From assembly GCA_902476265.1 (NCBI GenBank), contig CABSCP010000030.1, forward strand, positions 1 to 58,772: a stretch of DNA of 58,772 nt, given 5' to 3'. Source of the stretch: an uncultured Lachnospiraceae bacterium (GTDB lineage: Bacteria > Bacillota > Clostridia > Lachnospirales > Lachnospiraceae). Under the pieces are notes generated by a model. The model searched no databases. It worked only from the letters and a program-made list of their open reading frames with translations, and was not told the DNA's origin. Below are positions 43,615 to 52,085 of the stretch, piece by piece. Every line of letters starts with the position of its first letter. Position 1 is the stretch's first letter. Made by a program: the position numbers and the translations under genes.

Positions 43615-46600
43615 ATGAAGAAATGGATGCCGAAGGCGCTGGCGGTTATTTTGTCCTGTGCAATGCTGGTTAACGGAATGAACTGGGCTTATGCAGAAGA
43701 GGAAGATGGGCATACAGAAGCCATCAGCACGACAGGAGAGGAATTTCGGGAGAAGGAAAGTCTGTCTTCTGTGGAAGAGGAAATCCAGGAAGCTTCAGAG
43801 GAAGAGAATATAACTATTGAGTCAATGGAGAGTGAAGTATATTCCGAACCCGGAGACGGAAATCAGGAAGAAACCGATGCGGCTGAGAAAACGAATACTG
43901 CGGAGGAGACTATAACCGAAGATATAACCAAATCGGAATGGGAAACCGCAACAGAGGAGACAGCGGAAACAGAAACCGTAACAGAAGATGAAATTGGTTT
44001 TGGGACAGAATCAGAGACCGGAACAGAGTCGGGATCAGAAACGGAGACTGAGACTGAGACGGAGACAATCATCGAGACGGAGTTAGAAACGGAAACCGAA
44101 AGCTGCGTTCATGAATATGACGTGGACGGAATTTGTGCGCTTTGTCAGGAAGCGTTAGAGGATGCAGACTGCGAGCATCATGATCCGGAACGGAATGGGG
44201 AAGTCTGGGAACTTCTGGAGAAAAAAGAAGCGGAGGGCACAGAATTATATCGGTGCCGTGTCTGCAAAAGCACGTGGGAGCGTTACGGGACCGGTATGCT
44301 GGAGGAGAAACCGCAGACAGAAGGCAGGGAACTGAATCTGGAAGACATCGCAGGCAAAATTTCCGTGGAAATCACCATGGAAGACGGAAGCCCTGTGCCG
44401 GAAACGGGCGTAGACCGTGACAGCGTTTTCCATATCGATGTCAGATATACCCTGAGCAACGCGATCAGCGGTGGAAAGCTCAATGAAAAGGATACTGTTT
44501 TTTATCAGATTCCGGACACCTTAAAGACAGAAGTGACTTTTGAAGATCAGGCGATGAAGGAAAACGGAGTCACCAAAGGTTACTTATCTTTGAATCAATC
44601 CGGTTTGATTACGATCAGACTGACAAAGGAATTTCTGGAGTCAGGCAGCAGCAATATTTCAGGAGAAATTAATTTTGAAGCAAAACTGAATCCGCAGGAT
44701 GCCGGGAGCGGAGATGAAATTGTGATTCATTTCCCCGGAAGTACAGAAGATATGATCATTCACCTGGCAAAGGCATTTACGGACATTGAAAAGACTTTTC
44801 CCAAATCCGGGGAAACGGCGAAGCTGAATAAAGACGGGACTTTAAGTTTTACCGTTAAACTGAAACCGGATGCGGATATGAAAGAGCTCACGGTGACCGA
44901 TACGCCCGGAAGCGGATTTAAGATTGTGGAGGACAGCTTTCAAATAAGCGGTTATGCGATGTCCTCCGACGCGGAAGTGACCGTGAAGCATAACCGTGCG
45001 GAAATCAAACTCGGCAGGGTAAGGCGTAACGAAGCGCCGGAGATTACCTATAAGGCTGTTGTTTTGGAATCAGACGGGGAAAATCCCTACCAGAACAGGG
45101 CGGAGTGCAGCTGGGTTGCCGAAAACGGCAGCGACGGGAAAAACAGCAGTACGGTTACGGCGCAGATTCCCGTATCCAATCCTATTGAGAAAAGCGGAAA
45201 GCTGACGGATAAACAAAAGGGAATCATTACCTGGAAGGTTGTGTTCAATGGCAGCGGGGTCAGAACAAATCTGTCGGGAGCAGTCTTTGAGGATACCCTT
45301 GGAGAACACCAGAAGTATATCGGGAATTATACCCTGAGAGATGAAAACGGGGAAACGGCGGCGGAAGGCAAGATCGACGGAAAGACAGAATTTAGCTTTA
45401 CTTTCGGAGCAAATGCAGGCGCCGGTAAATATACCCTCTCCTATCAGAGCAAGGTGGAGGAAGGCTTTATGCCCACAGGCTTTGTGGGGGAAACGTTTAC
45501 CAATCAGGTGGAACTGAAACGGCACGGTCAGGATTACACAGGCTCAGGAAGCGTAGTGGTGAAGCCTGAATTCGGGTTAGACGGCGTTCTCAAAAAAGAA
45601 GTGGTCGACGTCCAGAGTAAAGAAGGAATTGTCCGCTGGAAAGCCACAATCGACATTCCGAAAGGAGTCAAAATCTCCGACCTGGTGTTTACAGACTGGT
45701 GTAAAAAGGTCAGCGGTCTGCATTTTATGGAAGAGCAGACGCGGGTAACCGGCACAGAAGCAGATTATGAAATCACATATAATGAGTCGGACAGGATCGA
45801 CAACGCGGATTGCAGATCCATGACAATCCGGTTTCAGGGGGACGTGCAGGGGACAATTGTCATAAATTACGCCACGAAAATCGATCCCGACGTGTTTGGC
45901 AGTGATTCATATATAGACAGGATGAATTTTGCCAGAGTAGATTTTTCCTATGGAGGACAAAGTTATACAAAGAAAGTGAGCAGGAAGGTCCGTATTTTCC
46001 GAGGATTTCCCCTGAGCAAGCAAGTAAAGGAAAGCAAATGGGATACGGCTAAAAAGGCCTGGGTGATCGACTGGTGGATTTTAATCAACGCCAATTCCAT
46101 CGATGACAAACAGGGGGAATATGATTACGGGAACCTGACCCTGTATTTAAAGGATACCATACCGGAGGGGCTCACTTATATGCCGGGCACGGCTCAGCTG
46201 ACCCGAAAGGGAAAAGGGAAGCCCGTTGATATCGAACTGAAAGACGGCTGGTGTACTCTGGAAAATATCGGCAGGGACATCATTACTCTCACTTATCAAA
46301 CAAAAGTGGACCCTGAGCTTTTGGCGGATGGCGTGTCCCATACTTTTGATAATGTGGTACAGCTGTTTACAGAACCGGAAGCAAAAGAAGCGCTGGCTAC
46401 GGCGAACAGGACGGTCACAGTGAGCGACCGGTTAATGACGAAAGAAGGGAAAAAAGCGGAACAGTATATCACCTATACGGTGGCCGTGAATGAGCATGGC
46501 CTGGATTTGATTCCCGAGTCCGGTTCCATTGTTCTCAGCGATATCATTTCCGAAAAGGTAACCCTGCTTCCGTCCAGCGTAAAAGTGACTGACGGACATG

Positions 46601-48162
46601 ACGGAAGCCAGGTAAAGGAAGCGAAGGTTTCCTATAACAGCACGAGCCGGGAGCTTAAAGTTACGGTGCCGGACGAAAGATATGTAAAGCTGACTTATCA
46701 GGTAGAACCCAACGGAAAAGTGGGAGAAACGATTGCAGTCAGCAATACGATCAGGATGGAAGGCAGGAGCGCTGCCAGCTCCACCAGCAGCGGAGAATAT
46801 TTAATCACTCGTGCGAACGGCAGTATAACCAGTACGGACGCTGCGATCAGCCTGAAAAAAATTGATGAGTATGACATCGATACCGCGATTGAGGGCGCTG
46901 TATTTGAACTCTATATGATCGATCTGGAAGAAGAGAAGGGAAGTCCTCTGGCAGTGACGCTGGTAGGGGAAAAGACCACCGGAAAAGACGGACTGCTCAC
47001 TTTTAAGGAACAGGATTTTTCAGGGGCAGCGCGCCTATATCTGGACCATCTGTATTATTATACAGAAAAAGAGGCCCCCAAAGGTTACGAAAAGGATGAC
47101 ACAAAGCATTATTTCATGCTGCCCGGAAACGATTATGAAGAGCAGAGCAAAAAGGCGGAAGAAAAAAGGTATCAGTTCACCGAAATCCGGAACGGCATGA
47201 CGGTGAGCGTGACCAATGAAAAATCAGTGACGGGAACCGGCAGCATTGTCCTGGAGGGCACAAAGGAAATTTCCGGAACAGCGTTAAAAGGAAAAGACTT
47301 TACCTTTGGCATTTATGAAAACAACAAATTGGTTGCCAAAGGAACCAACGATGCCAAAGGAAAAATTACCTTTGAACCCCTGGAATACGATAAAAATGAT
47401 CTGGGCACTCATTCCTATGAAGTCAGGGAACTGGACGAAAAGCAGGAAGGCATCACTTATGATGATACAGTATACCGGGTCAGAGTGAAGGTGAGCGCCG
47501 TAAACGGGCAGATTGTGGGAAAAGCAGAGTATCCGGATGGGCAGATTCTCTTCCGCAATGTGTATGAGGAGCCGGAAAGCGAAACGCCGACAGAAACGGA
47601 GATCCCGACGGAAAGCGAAACGCCGACAGAAACGGAGATCCCAACGGAAAGCGAAACGCCGACGGAAACGGAAACCCCGACGGAAACGGAAACCCCGACA
47701 GAAAGCGAAACCCCGGCGGAAAGCGAAACCCCGGCGGAAAGCGAAACCCCGACGGAAACGGAAACCCCGGCGGAAAGCGAAACCCCGACGGAAACGGAAA
47801 CGCCTACAGAAACGGAAACCCCGTCCGAATCGGAAAGCCCGTCTGAACCGGAATCTTCCGGGGAATCGGAGCGCCCTTCCGAACCGGTTGTGATCCCGGA
47901 CAATAACGGAGGCGGAGGCAATCCTCCCGCGGATGCACCTGTCGTTCCGGCAGCCATAGAAAGGCCGCAGGAAGGCGTATTGGGCGTGAGAGTAGAAATG
48001 CCCCTTGAGGAAGAGGGCAGTGTAGCAGAACCGGAAAGGGGAGTGCTGGGAGAAAGAAGAGGAGCGCAGACGGGAGATACGGCGCCGATCTTTTTCTGGA
48101 CGGTGCTTCTGGGCGGCGCAGTGCTGACAATGGAAGAAGTATTGAGAAAAAAGAAGAAGTAA
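43615..48162 (+). CDS. Large cell-wall surface adhesin (Cna/SpaA/FctA modules)
   Basis: A secreted protein of about 1515 residues. In order: signal peptide (ALAVILSCAMLVNGMNWAYA), a Glu/Thr-rich stretch, a Cys/His cluster (CVHEYDVDGICALC, CEHH, CRVCKSTW), four to five collagen-binding-type repeats (nt about 44,800-46,800), a SpaA/Cna-B fold (about 46,840-47,125), a Spy0128/FctA isopeptide pilin-like domain (about 47,235-47,570), Pro/Thr/Glu repeats, and a C-terminal sorting region ERRGAQTGDTAPIFFW, membrane helix and KKKK tail. The sorting motif lacks the LP of LPXTG but keeps QTGD. It is likely linked to the wall by a sortase not in the window. ATG 43600 is an alternative start. Confidence 0.85.
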   Translation: MKKWMPKALAVILSCAMLVNGMNWAYAEEEDGHTEAISTTGEEFREKESLSSVEEEIQEASEEENITIESMESEVYSEPGDGNQEETDAAEKTNTAEETITEDITKSEWETATEETAETETVTEDEIGFGTESETGTESGSETETETETETIIETELETETESCVHEYDVDGICALCQEALEDADCEHHDPERNGEVWELLEKKEAEGTELYRCRVCKSTWERYGTGMLEEKPQTEGRELNLEDIAGKISVEITMEDGSPVPETGVDRDSVFHIDVRYTLSNAISGGKLNEKDTVFYQIPDTLKTEVTFEDQAMKENGVTKGYLSLNQSGLITIRLTKEFLESGSSNISGEINFEAKLNPQDAGSGDEIVIHFPGSTEDMIIHLAKAFTDIEKTFPKSGETAKLNKDGTLSFTVKLKPDADMKELTVTDTPGSGFKIVEDSFQISGYAMSSDAEVTVKHNRAEIKLGRVRRNEAPEITYKAVVLESDGENPYQNRAECSWVAENGSDGKNSSTVTAQIPVSNPIEKSGKLTDKQKGIITWKVVFNGSGVRTNLSGAVFEDTLGEHQKYIGNYTLRDENGETAAEGKIDGKTEFSFTFGANAGAGKYTLSYQSKVEEGFMPTGFVGETFTNQVELKRHGQDYTGSGSVVVKPEFGLDGVLKKEVVDVQSKEGIVRWKATIDIPKGVKISDLVFTDWCKKVSGLHFMEEQTRVTGTEADYEITYNESDRIDNADCRSMTIRFQGDVQGTIVINYATKIDPDVFGSDSYIDRMNFARVDFSYGGQSYTKKVSRKVRIFRGFPLSKQVKESKWDTAKKAWVIDWWILINANSIDDKQGEYDYGNLTLYLKDTIPEGLTYMPGTAQLTRKGKGKPVDIELKDGWCTLENIGRDIITLTYQTKVDPELLADGVSHTFDNVVQLFTEPEAKEALATANRTVTVSDRLMTKEGKKAEQYITYTVAVNEHGLDLIPESGSIVLSDIISEKVTLLPSSVKVTDGHDGSQVKEAKVSYNSTSRELKVTVPDERYVKLTYQVEPNGKVGETIAVSNTIRMEGRSAASSTSSGEYLITRANGSITSTDAAISLKKIDEYDIDTAIEGAVFELYMIDLEEEKGSPLAVTLVGEKTTGKDGLLTFKEQDFSGAARLYLDHLYYYTEKEAPKGYEKDDTKHYFMLPGNDYEEQSKKAEEKRYQFTEIRNGMTVSVTNEKSVTGTGSIVLEGTKEISGTALKGKDFTFGIYENNKLVAKGTNDAKGKITFEPLEYDKNDLGTHSYEVRELDEKQEGITYDDTVYRVRVKVSAVNGQIVGKAEYPDGQILFRNVYEEPESETPTETEIPTESETPTETEIPTESETPTETETPTETETPTESETPAESETPAESETPTETETPAESETPTETETPTETETPSESESPSEPESSGESERPSEPVVIPDNNGGGGNPPADAPVVPAAIERPQEGVLGVRVEMPLEEEGSVAEPERGVLGERRGAQTGDTAPIFFWTVLLGGAVLTMEEVLRKKKK
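47570..47840 (+). repeat. Short tandem coding repeats (ETPTETE/ESETP)
   Basis: Eighteen-base units coding for SETPTE or TETPTE variants are repeated about fourteen times. They form the wall-spanning stalk of the adhesin. The DNA is nearly identical between units and is likely to vary in copy number. Confidence 0.85.
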
Positions 48163-48168
48163 AAGAAT

Positions 48169-48208
48169 GCAGGGGGACTGTAGCGTGAAAGCGCTACAGT
48201 CCCCCTGC
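48169..48208. terminator. Strong bidirectional terminator
   Basis: A 17-bp perfect stem (48169-48185 with 48192-48208) and a 6-base loop, between the adhesin and a convergent gene; T-rich sequence lies on the reverse-strand side. Confidence 0.9.
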
Positions 48209-48218
48209 AATTTGTAAT

Positions 48219-48527
48219 TCAGACATCCACCAATGGCTGCAGAGCGGGTTCTTTTACCGGAGAAGCGGTGTCGATTTCCGCCGGGACATAGGTTTCACAG
48301 CGCAGGGAATTATATTTTCCCAGCAGATATTTATAGCGTTTCATTGCGGCATTGAGTTCATAGATATAACAGTCGATCAGATCAGGATCTGTGGCATAGT
48401 CAAAGCCGGCATAGGCGTTATCGAGTTCCCATTTCGCAAGCTGCAGGTCAAAGCGGAGACTCTCCTCATAAGTGAGGGAGGCAGCGTCTTTTTGGGGGCG
48501 GTGACGGATACTGAAGATAGATTTCAT
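48219..48527 (-). CDS. DUF2508 (YaaL-like) protein
   Basis: A 102-residue helical protein. The core LRFDLQLAKWELDNAYAGFDYATDPDLIDCYIYELNAAMKRYKYLL matches the YaaL/DUF2508 family, of unknown function, usually next to bofA near recR in Firmicutes. The start at 48527 follows AAGGAAGG. Here it is divergent from bofA rather than upstream of it on the same strand. Confidence 0.82.
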   Translation of the reverse strand: MKSIFSIRHRPQKDAASLTYEESLRFDLQLAKWELDNAYAGFDYATDPDLIDCYIYELNAAMKRYKYLLGKYNSLRCETYVPAEIDTASPVKEPALQPLVDV

Positions 48528-48646
48528 GTATACCTTCCTTCTTTCACAAAAAGATTTATAGTTAAGTATAGGCGGAATTGGGAAATATATACATAACGGA
48601 AAAAGGAAAGGCATAAAGTTATAAAAAGATATTTTGGGGACAGGGA

Positions 48647-48853
48647 ATGAAGAACTGGATGGAAATAATGCTTAACTTTTTACTGCGCGCTGTGTTTGGT
48701 ATGATTGCGATTTTTCTGGTGAATTCTTTTCTGCAGGGGCGCGGGCTGCAGGGAGGTGTGGGAATTAATCCGCTGAGCTTCATGACCTCGGGAATCCTGG
48801 GGGTCCCGGGTGTTGCCCTTTTATACGGAATCAAAATATATTTTACGTTGTAA
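48647..48853 (+). CDS. bofA: Pro-sigma-K processing inhibitor BofA
   Basis: A 68-residue membrane protein. Two hydrophobic segments flank VNSFLQGRGLQGGVGINPLSFMTSGILGVPGVALLYGI, the conserved BofA core. In Bacillus it holds the SpoIVFB protease inactive in the mother cell during sporulation. In Clostridia it is kept even where SpoIVFB is missing, so its role may differ. The short size is normal for the family. Confidence 0.85.
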   Translation: MKNWMEIMLNFLLRAVFGMIAIFLVNSFLQGRGLQGGVGINPLSFMTSGILGVPGVALLYGIKIYFTL

Positions 48854-48872
48854 AAAAGGCCGGGACATAGGG

Positions 48873-48925
48873 GACCGCTTATGGTTACTGCCAAAAAAAT
48901 TAACAGAAATTTTTGCGGTCTTTTT
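48873..48925 (+). terminator. Intrinsic terminator after bofA
   Basis: GACCGC pairs with GCGGTC at the base and an A/T-rich inner helix (CCAAAAAAATT with AAATTTTTG) lies inside; TTTTT follows. Confidence 0.65.
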
Positions 48926-48965
48926 GTAGGATAATAACAAAAAAACGCTTTTTAAGATATTTCGC

Positions 48966-48994
48966 TGGACAATTAAAAAATTCAGGTCTATAAT
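48966..48994 (+). promoter_or_regulatory. Promoter of the Tad operon
   Basis: A -35 TGGACA (48966-48971), 17-bp spacer, consensus -10 TATAAT (48989-48994). Confidence 0.7.
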
Positions 48995-49000
48995 TCGACT

Positions 49001-49120
49001 TACCATCAAACGGAGGCAGCGCAGAGGCGCAGCTCCGATCCCAACCGGCGGCGGATCGCCGTCAGGTTTCTTCAGAAGTCATAATTCTGATGTTATCTTT
49101 CTATCCACCAGGAGGCATAA
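49001..49120 (+). ncRNA. Structured 5' leader of the Tad operon, class unknown
   Basis: About 120 bases between promoter and TTG start. Three local hairpins can be drawn: GGAG/CTCC enclosing GCGC-AGAG-GCGC (49012-49037), AACC/GGTT enclosing GGCG-GAT-CGCC (about 49042-49067), and CAGAA/TTCTG (about 49072-49088). No known riboswitch core was recognised. A cis-regulatory role is inferred. Confidence 0.4.
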
Positions 49121-50110
49121 TTGAAGAGAAATGTGTTGGCGATATGCGACCCGGAGCAGGAGTACGCCTATCGTCTCATGGATGCACTCAGCAGAAAGGG
49201 CGAGTTTCCGTTCGAGATCCGCACTTTTACGAGTGAAGAAAAACTGTATGGCGCGCTGATGCAGTCGCCGGTACAGATCCTGCTCATCTCCCAGCCGGTC
49301 TTTCATGCTGAAATGAATGACTGGCCGGTAACACGGATCATATTGCTGTGGGAAGAAGAGGCGCGCCCGGACATAGAGCTGCCGGGGATAAGCAAGTACA
49401 GCAGCGTGACCCGTATCATGAAAAAAGTGATGGAGGAAGCGGCAAAGATCGGAAATCTGCCGCCGCCTGTCAAAACAGATCACCCCGTTCGTTTTTTCAG
49501 CTTCTACACACCGGTAAACCGGTGTCTGCAAACCACCTTCGCGTTTGTCACAGGGCAGCTTCTGGCCCGAAACCATAAGGTTTTATATCTGAATTTTGAG
49601 TGTTGTTCCGGCTTGGAGAAAATGCTGGGACGCAGTTTTGAAACCGAGTTTACCCAGCTTTTATATTATCTGCAGGAACCGGCGGAAGAATTTTTAAACC
49701 GGATGTATCAAATGACGGAACATATCAACGGTATGGATCTGGTTCCCCCGGCCCTGTGCGGTTACGACCTTTTCGGGCTGGAGGCGGAGGAATGGCAGAG
49801 AATGATGGAGATGCTGTGCCGCAGCCGGTATGAATATGTCATTCTTGACCTTTCCGACGGGGTGAAAGGACTGTTTGATATCCTCCGCCGCAGCAACAGG
49901 ATTTTTACTGTCATCCGGGAGGACGGGTTTGCTACAGCCAAGACGGAACAGTATGAATCGGCCCTGAAAAAGGCCGGATACCAGGATGTGGCGGAAAAGA
50001 CGGCGAAGCTTAGGCTGCCTGTATTCCAAAGGCTGCCCAGGGATATGAACCATCTGACGGCGGGAGAGCTGTCGGAATATGTGGAGAAAGTGCTGAAAGC
50101 ATATGAATAA
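49121..50110 (+). CDS. TadZ/CpaE-like pilus localisation protein
   Basis: A 329-residue protein with a pseudo-receiver N-terminus (VLAICDPEQEYAYRLMDALSRKG) and a MinD/ParA-like C-terminal half that lacks a proper Walker A, as in many TadZ/CpaE proteins. It is expected to place the Tad apparatus in the cell. The start is TTG 49121, with AGGAGG upstream. It overlaps tadA by 8 bases. It heads a contiguous eleven-gene operon. Confidence 0.78.
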   Translation: MKRNVLAICDPEQEYAYRLMDALSRKGEFPFEIRTFTSEEKLYGALMQSPVQILLISQPVFHAEMNDWPVTRIILLWEEEARPDIELPGISKYSSVTRIMKKVMEEAAKIGNLPPPVKTDHPVRFFSFYTPVNRCLQTTFAFVTGQLLARNHKVLYLNFECCSGLEKMLGRSFETEFTQLLYYLQEPAEEFLNRMYQMTEHINGMDLVPPALCGYDLFGLEAEEWQRMMEMLCRSRYEYVILDLSDGVKGLFDILRRSNRIFTVIREDGFATAKTEQYESALKKAGYQDVAEKTAKLRLPVFQRLPRDMNHLTAGELSEYVEKVLKAYE

Positions 50111-51347
50111 GGCAGAATATGACCGGTATAAAGCGGAACTGAAAAAAGAAATTCTGGTGAAGCTGGACTGCGGCATGGATTTTGCAGATGATCAGGTGAA
50201 ACGTCTGATCGATGAAAAACTCAGCGGCAGCCGCTGTGCCGGGAAACTGGATGTGGCCGGCAGAAGGCGGATGAGCCGGGAATTGTTTGCGGCAATCCGG
50301 GGGCTGGATGTCCTGCAGGGACTCTTGGAGGATAAAGAAATCACGGAAATCATGATTAACGGGCCGGACAGGATTTTTTTGGAAAAGGCAGGAAGCCTGT
50401 ATCGATGGGAGGGCCGTTTTGAGAGTGAAGCCAGGCTGCAGGATGTCATCCAGCAGATTGCCGCGGGTTGTAACCGTGTGGTCAATGAGGCGTCACCCAT
50501 ATTGGACGCCCGGCTGTCAGATGGCTCCCGGGTGAATATCGTCCTCTCTCCCGTCGCATTAAACGGCCCCATTGTCACGATCCGGCGCTTCCCCAAAGAA
50601 GGGATGACCATGGAAAAGCTGGTGGCGCTGGGATCCCTGAGCACAGAATGCCGTGAATTTTTAGAACTGCTGGTAAAAAGCAGATACAACATTTTTATCA
50701 GCGGCGGTACCGGAAGCGGGAAAACCACTTTCCTAAACGCGCTTTCCCAGGCGATCCCCGAACAGGAGAGAATCATCACCATAGAGGACAGCGCGGAGCT
50801 CCAGTTAAAATATGCGCCCAACCTTGTTTCGCTGGAAACGAGGAATGCGAATGTAGAGGGCTGCAGGCCTGTGGGTGTGAGGGATCTCATACGGGCGAGC
50901 CTGCGGATGCGCCCGGACAGGATCATTGTGGGAGAGGTGCGCGGCGCAGAGATATGTGAGCTTTTGACAGCCTATAATTCGGGACATGCCGGGAGTATGT
51001 CCACAGGCCACGGAAATTCCGCCCGGGATATGCTCCTGCGGATGGAAACCATGCTGCTCATGGGGATGGATATTCCGCTGCCCGCCATCCGCCGTCAGAT
51101 CGCATCCGGAATCGATATTCTGATCCACCTGGGGCGCCTGCGGGATAAGAGCAGAAGAGTGCTGGAAATTGCGGAAATAACCGGATTTGCAGAGGGCGAA
51201 ATTTTAACAAACACACTGTATTCCTTTGAGGAAAGCAAAGAAAGCATCGGGGAGAAGGTGACGGGACAGCTGGTAAAAAGGGGGGAGCTTTTACATGTGG
51301 AAAAGATGGAAGCGGCCGGATTTACAGGAAAACAGGACGGATTATGA
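50103..51347 (+). CDS. tadA: TadA/CpaF pilus assembly ATPase
   Basis: A 414-residue type II/IV secretion ATPase that powers pilin assembly. The N-terminal helical domain is followed by the RecA-like core with Walker A SGGTGSGKTTFLNAL, the Asp box region EDSAELQL, Walker B (RPDRIIVGEVRGAE) and the His box (GHAGSMSTGHGNSARDML). Overlaps tadZ and tadB. It should work at the inner membrane with TadB and TadC. Confidence 0.94.
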   Translation: MNKAEYDRYKAELKKEILVKLDCGMDFADDQVKRLIDEKLSGSRCAGKLDVAGRRRMSRELFAAIRGLDVLQGLLEDKEITEIMINGPDRIFLEKAGSLYRWEGRFESEARLQDVIQQIAAGCNRVVNEASPILDARLSDGSRVNIVLSPVALNGPIVTIRRFPKEGMTMEKLVALGSLSTECREFLELLVKSRYNIFISGGTGSGKTTFLNALSQAIPEQERIITIEDSAELQLKYAPNLVSLETRNANVEGCRPVGVRDLIRASLRMRPDRIIVGEVRGAEICELLTAYNSGHAGSMSTGHGNSARDMLLRMETMLLMGMDIPLPAIRRQIASGIDILIHLGRLRDKSRRVLEIAEITGFAEGEILTNTLYSFEESKESIGEKVTGQLVKRGELLHVEKMEAAGFTGKQDGL

Positions 51348-52074
51348 CAGCTATGTTTTTTCCGCACGGGAGAAGATGATGGTTTTCGGGAAAAGCGCAG
51401 CAGCCACGGGAATTTTTTCCTACATGTTTTACCGTTCCTGGCTGGGAATGCTGGCATTTCCGGCGGTTCTGGCCCTGTTTTTCAAAAAAGAGAAAAAGGA
51501 AAAAAAGCAAAAGCGCAAGGAGCGGCTTTCTCTTCAGTTTAAGGATACCATTCTGACAGTGATTGCCGGGATTCAGGCAGGGAGCTCCATTGAAAATGCT
51601 TTTCTGGAGGCGGAGAGCGAAATGACGGCGTTATATGGCGGGGACAGTGAAATGGCCCGGGAACTTTCCGTGATCAGAAAGGGGATGAAGAACAGGATTC
51701 CCCTGGAAGGGATGCTGTTAAATCTGGGAAAACGCAGCCGTGTGGAGGAAATTCGGGATTTTACAGAGGTCTTTGCGGTGGCGAAACGGCAGGGTGGAAA
51801 TCTGAAGGAAATCATCCGGCGGACGGCGGATCTGACCGGACAGCGCATGGAGGTGGAACGGGATATCAATACCATGCTGGCCGCAAAAAAATATGAACAG
51901 CGTGTGATGAACGGTATTCCGTTTTTACTGTATGGCTATATGCAGCTGTCATCCCCGGGATTTTTTGATATTCTTTATCACAATGCCGCGGGCGTGCTGA
52001 TTATGACACTCTGTCTGGGCCTTTACCTGTTATCCTGTTTCTTATCGGAAAAAATTATGGATATCAGGATATGA
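51295..52074 (+). CDS. TadB-like pilus platform protein (T2SS F family)
   Basis: A 259-residue membrane protein of the GspF family. A cytosolic four-helix domain (DTILTVIAGIQAGSSIENAFLEAESEM, GNLKEIIRRTADLTGQRMEVERDI) lies between membrane segments near residues 30-60 and 200-245. ATG 51295 has a GGGGGGAG site and overlaps tadA by 53 bases, a long overlap but with family similarity beginning later. Confidence 0.85.
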   Translation: MWKRWKRPDLQENRTDYDSYVFSAREKMMVFGKSAAATGIFSYMFYRSWLGMLAFPAVLALFFKKEKKEKKQKRKERLSLQFKDTILTVIAGIQAGSSIENAFLEAESEMTALYGGDSEMARELSVIRKGMKNRIPLEGMLLNLGKRSRVEEIRDFTEVFAVAKRQGGNLKEIIRRTADLTGQRMEVERDINTMLAAKKYEQRVMNGIPFLLYGYMQLSSPGFFDILYHNAAGVLIMTLCLGLYLLSCFLSEKIMDIRI

Positions 52075-52085
52075 AGGAGGCGTCT

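Noticed and set aside
47570..47840. CRISPR array
   Set aside because: Repeats are short, contiguous without spacers and in frame with the adhesin.
47284..48210. 308-residue reverse-strand frame rich in Arg/Phe
   Set aside because: It is the antisense shadow of the Thr/Glu repeats, with no ribosome binding site or family match.
49001..49120. c-di-GMP (GEMM) riboswitch before the Tad operon
   Set aside because: The leader lacks the conserved GEMM-I core (GGCAAACC, GGGACGCAAAGCC) and does not resemble the type II consensus.
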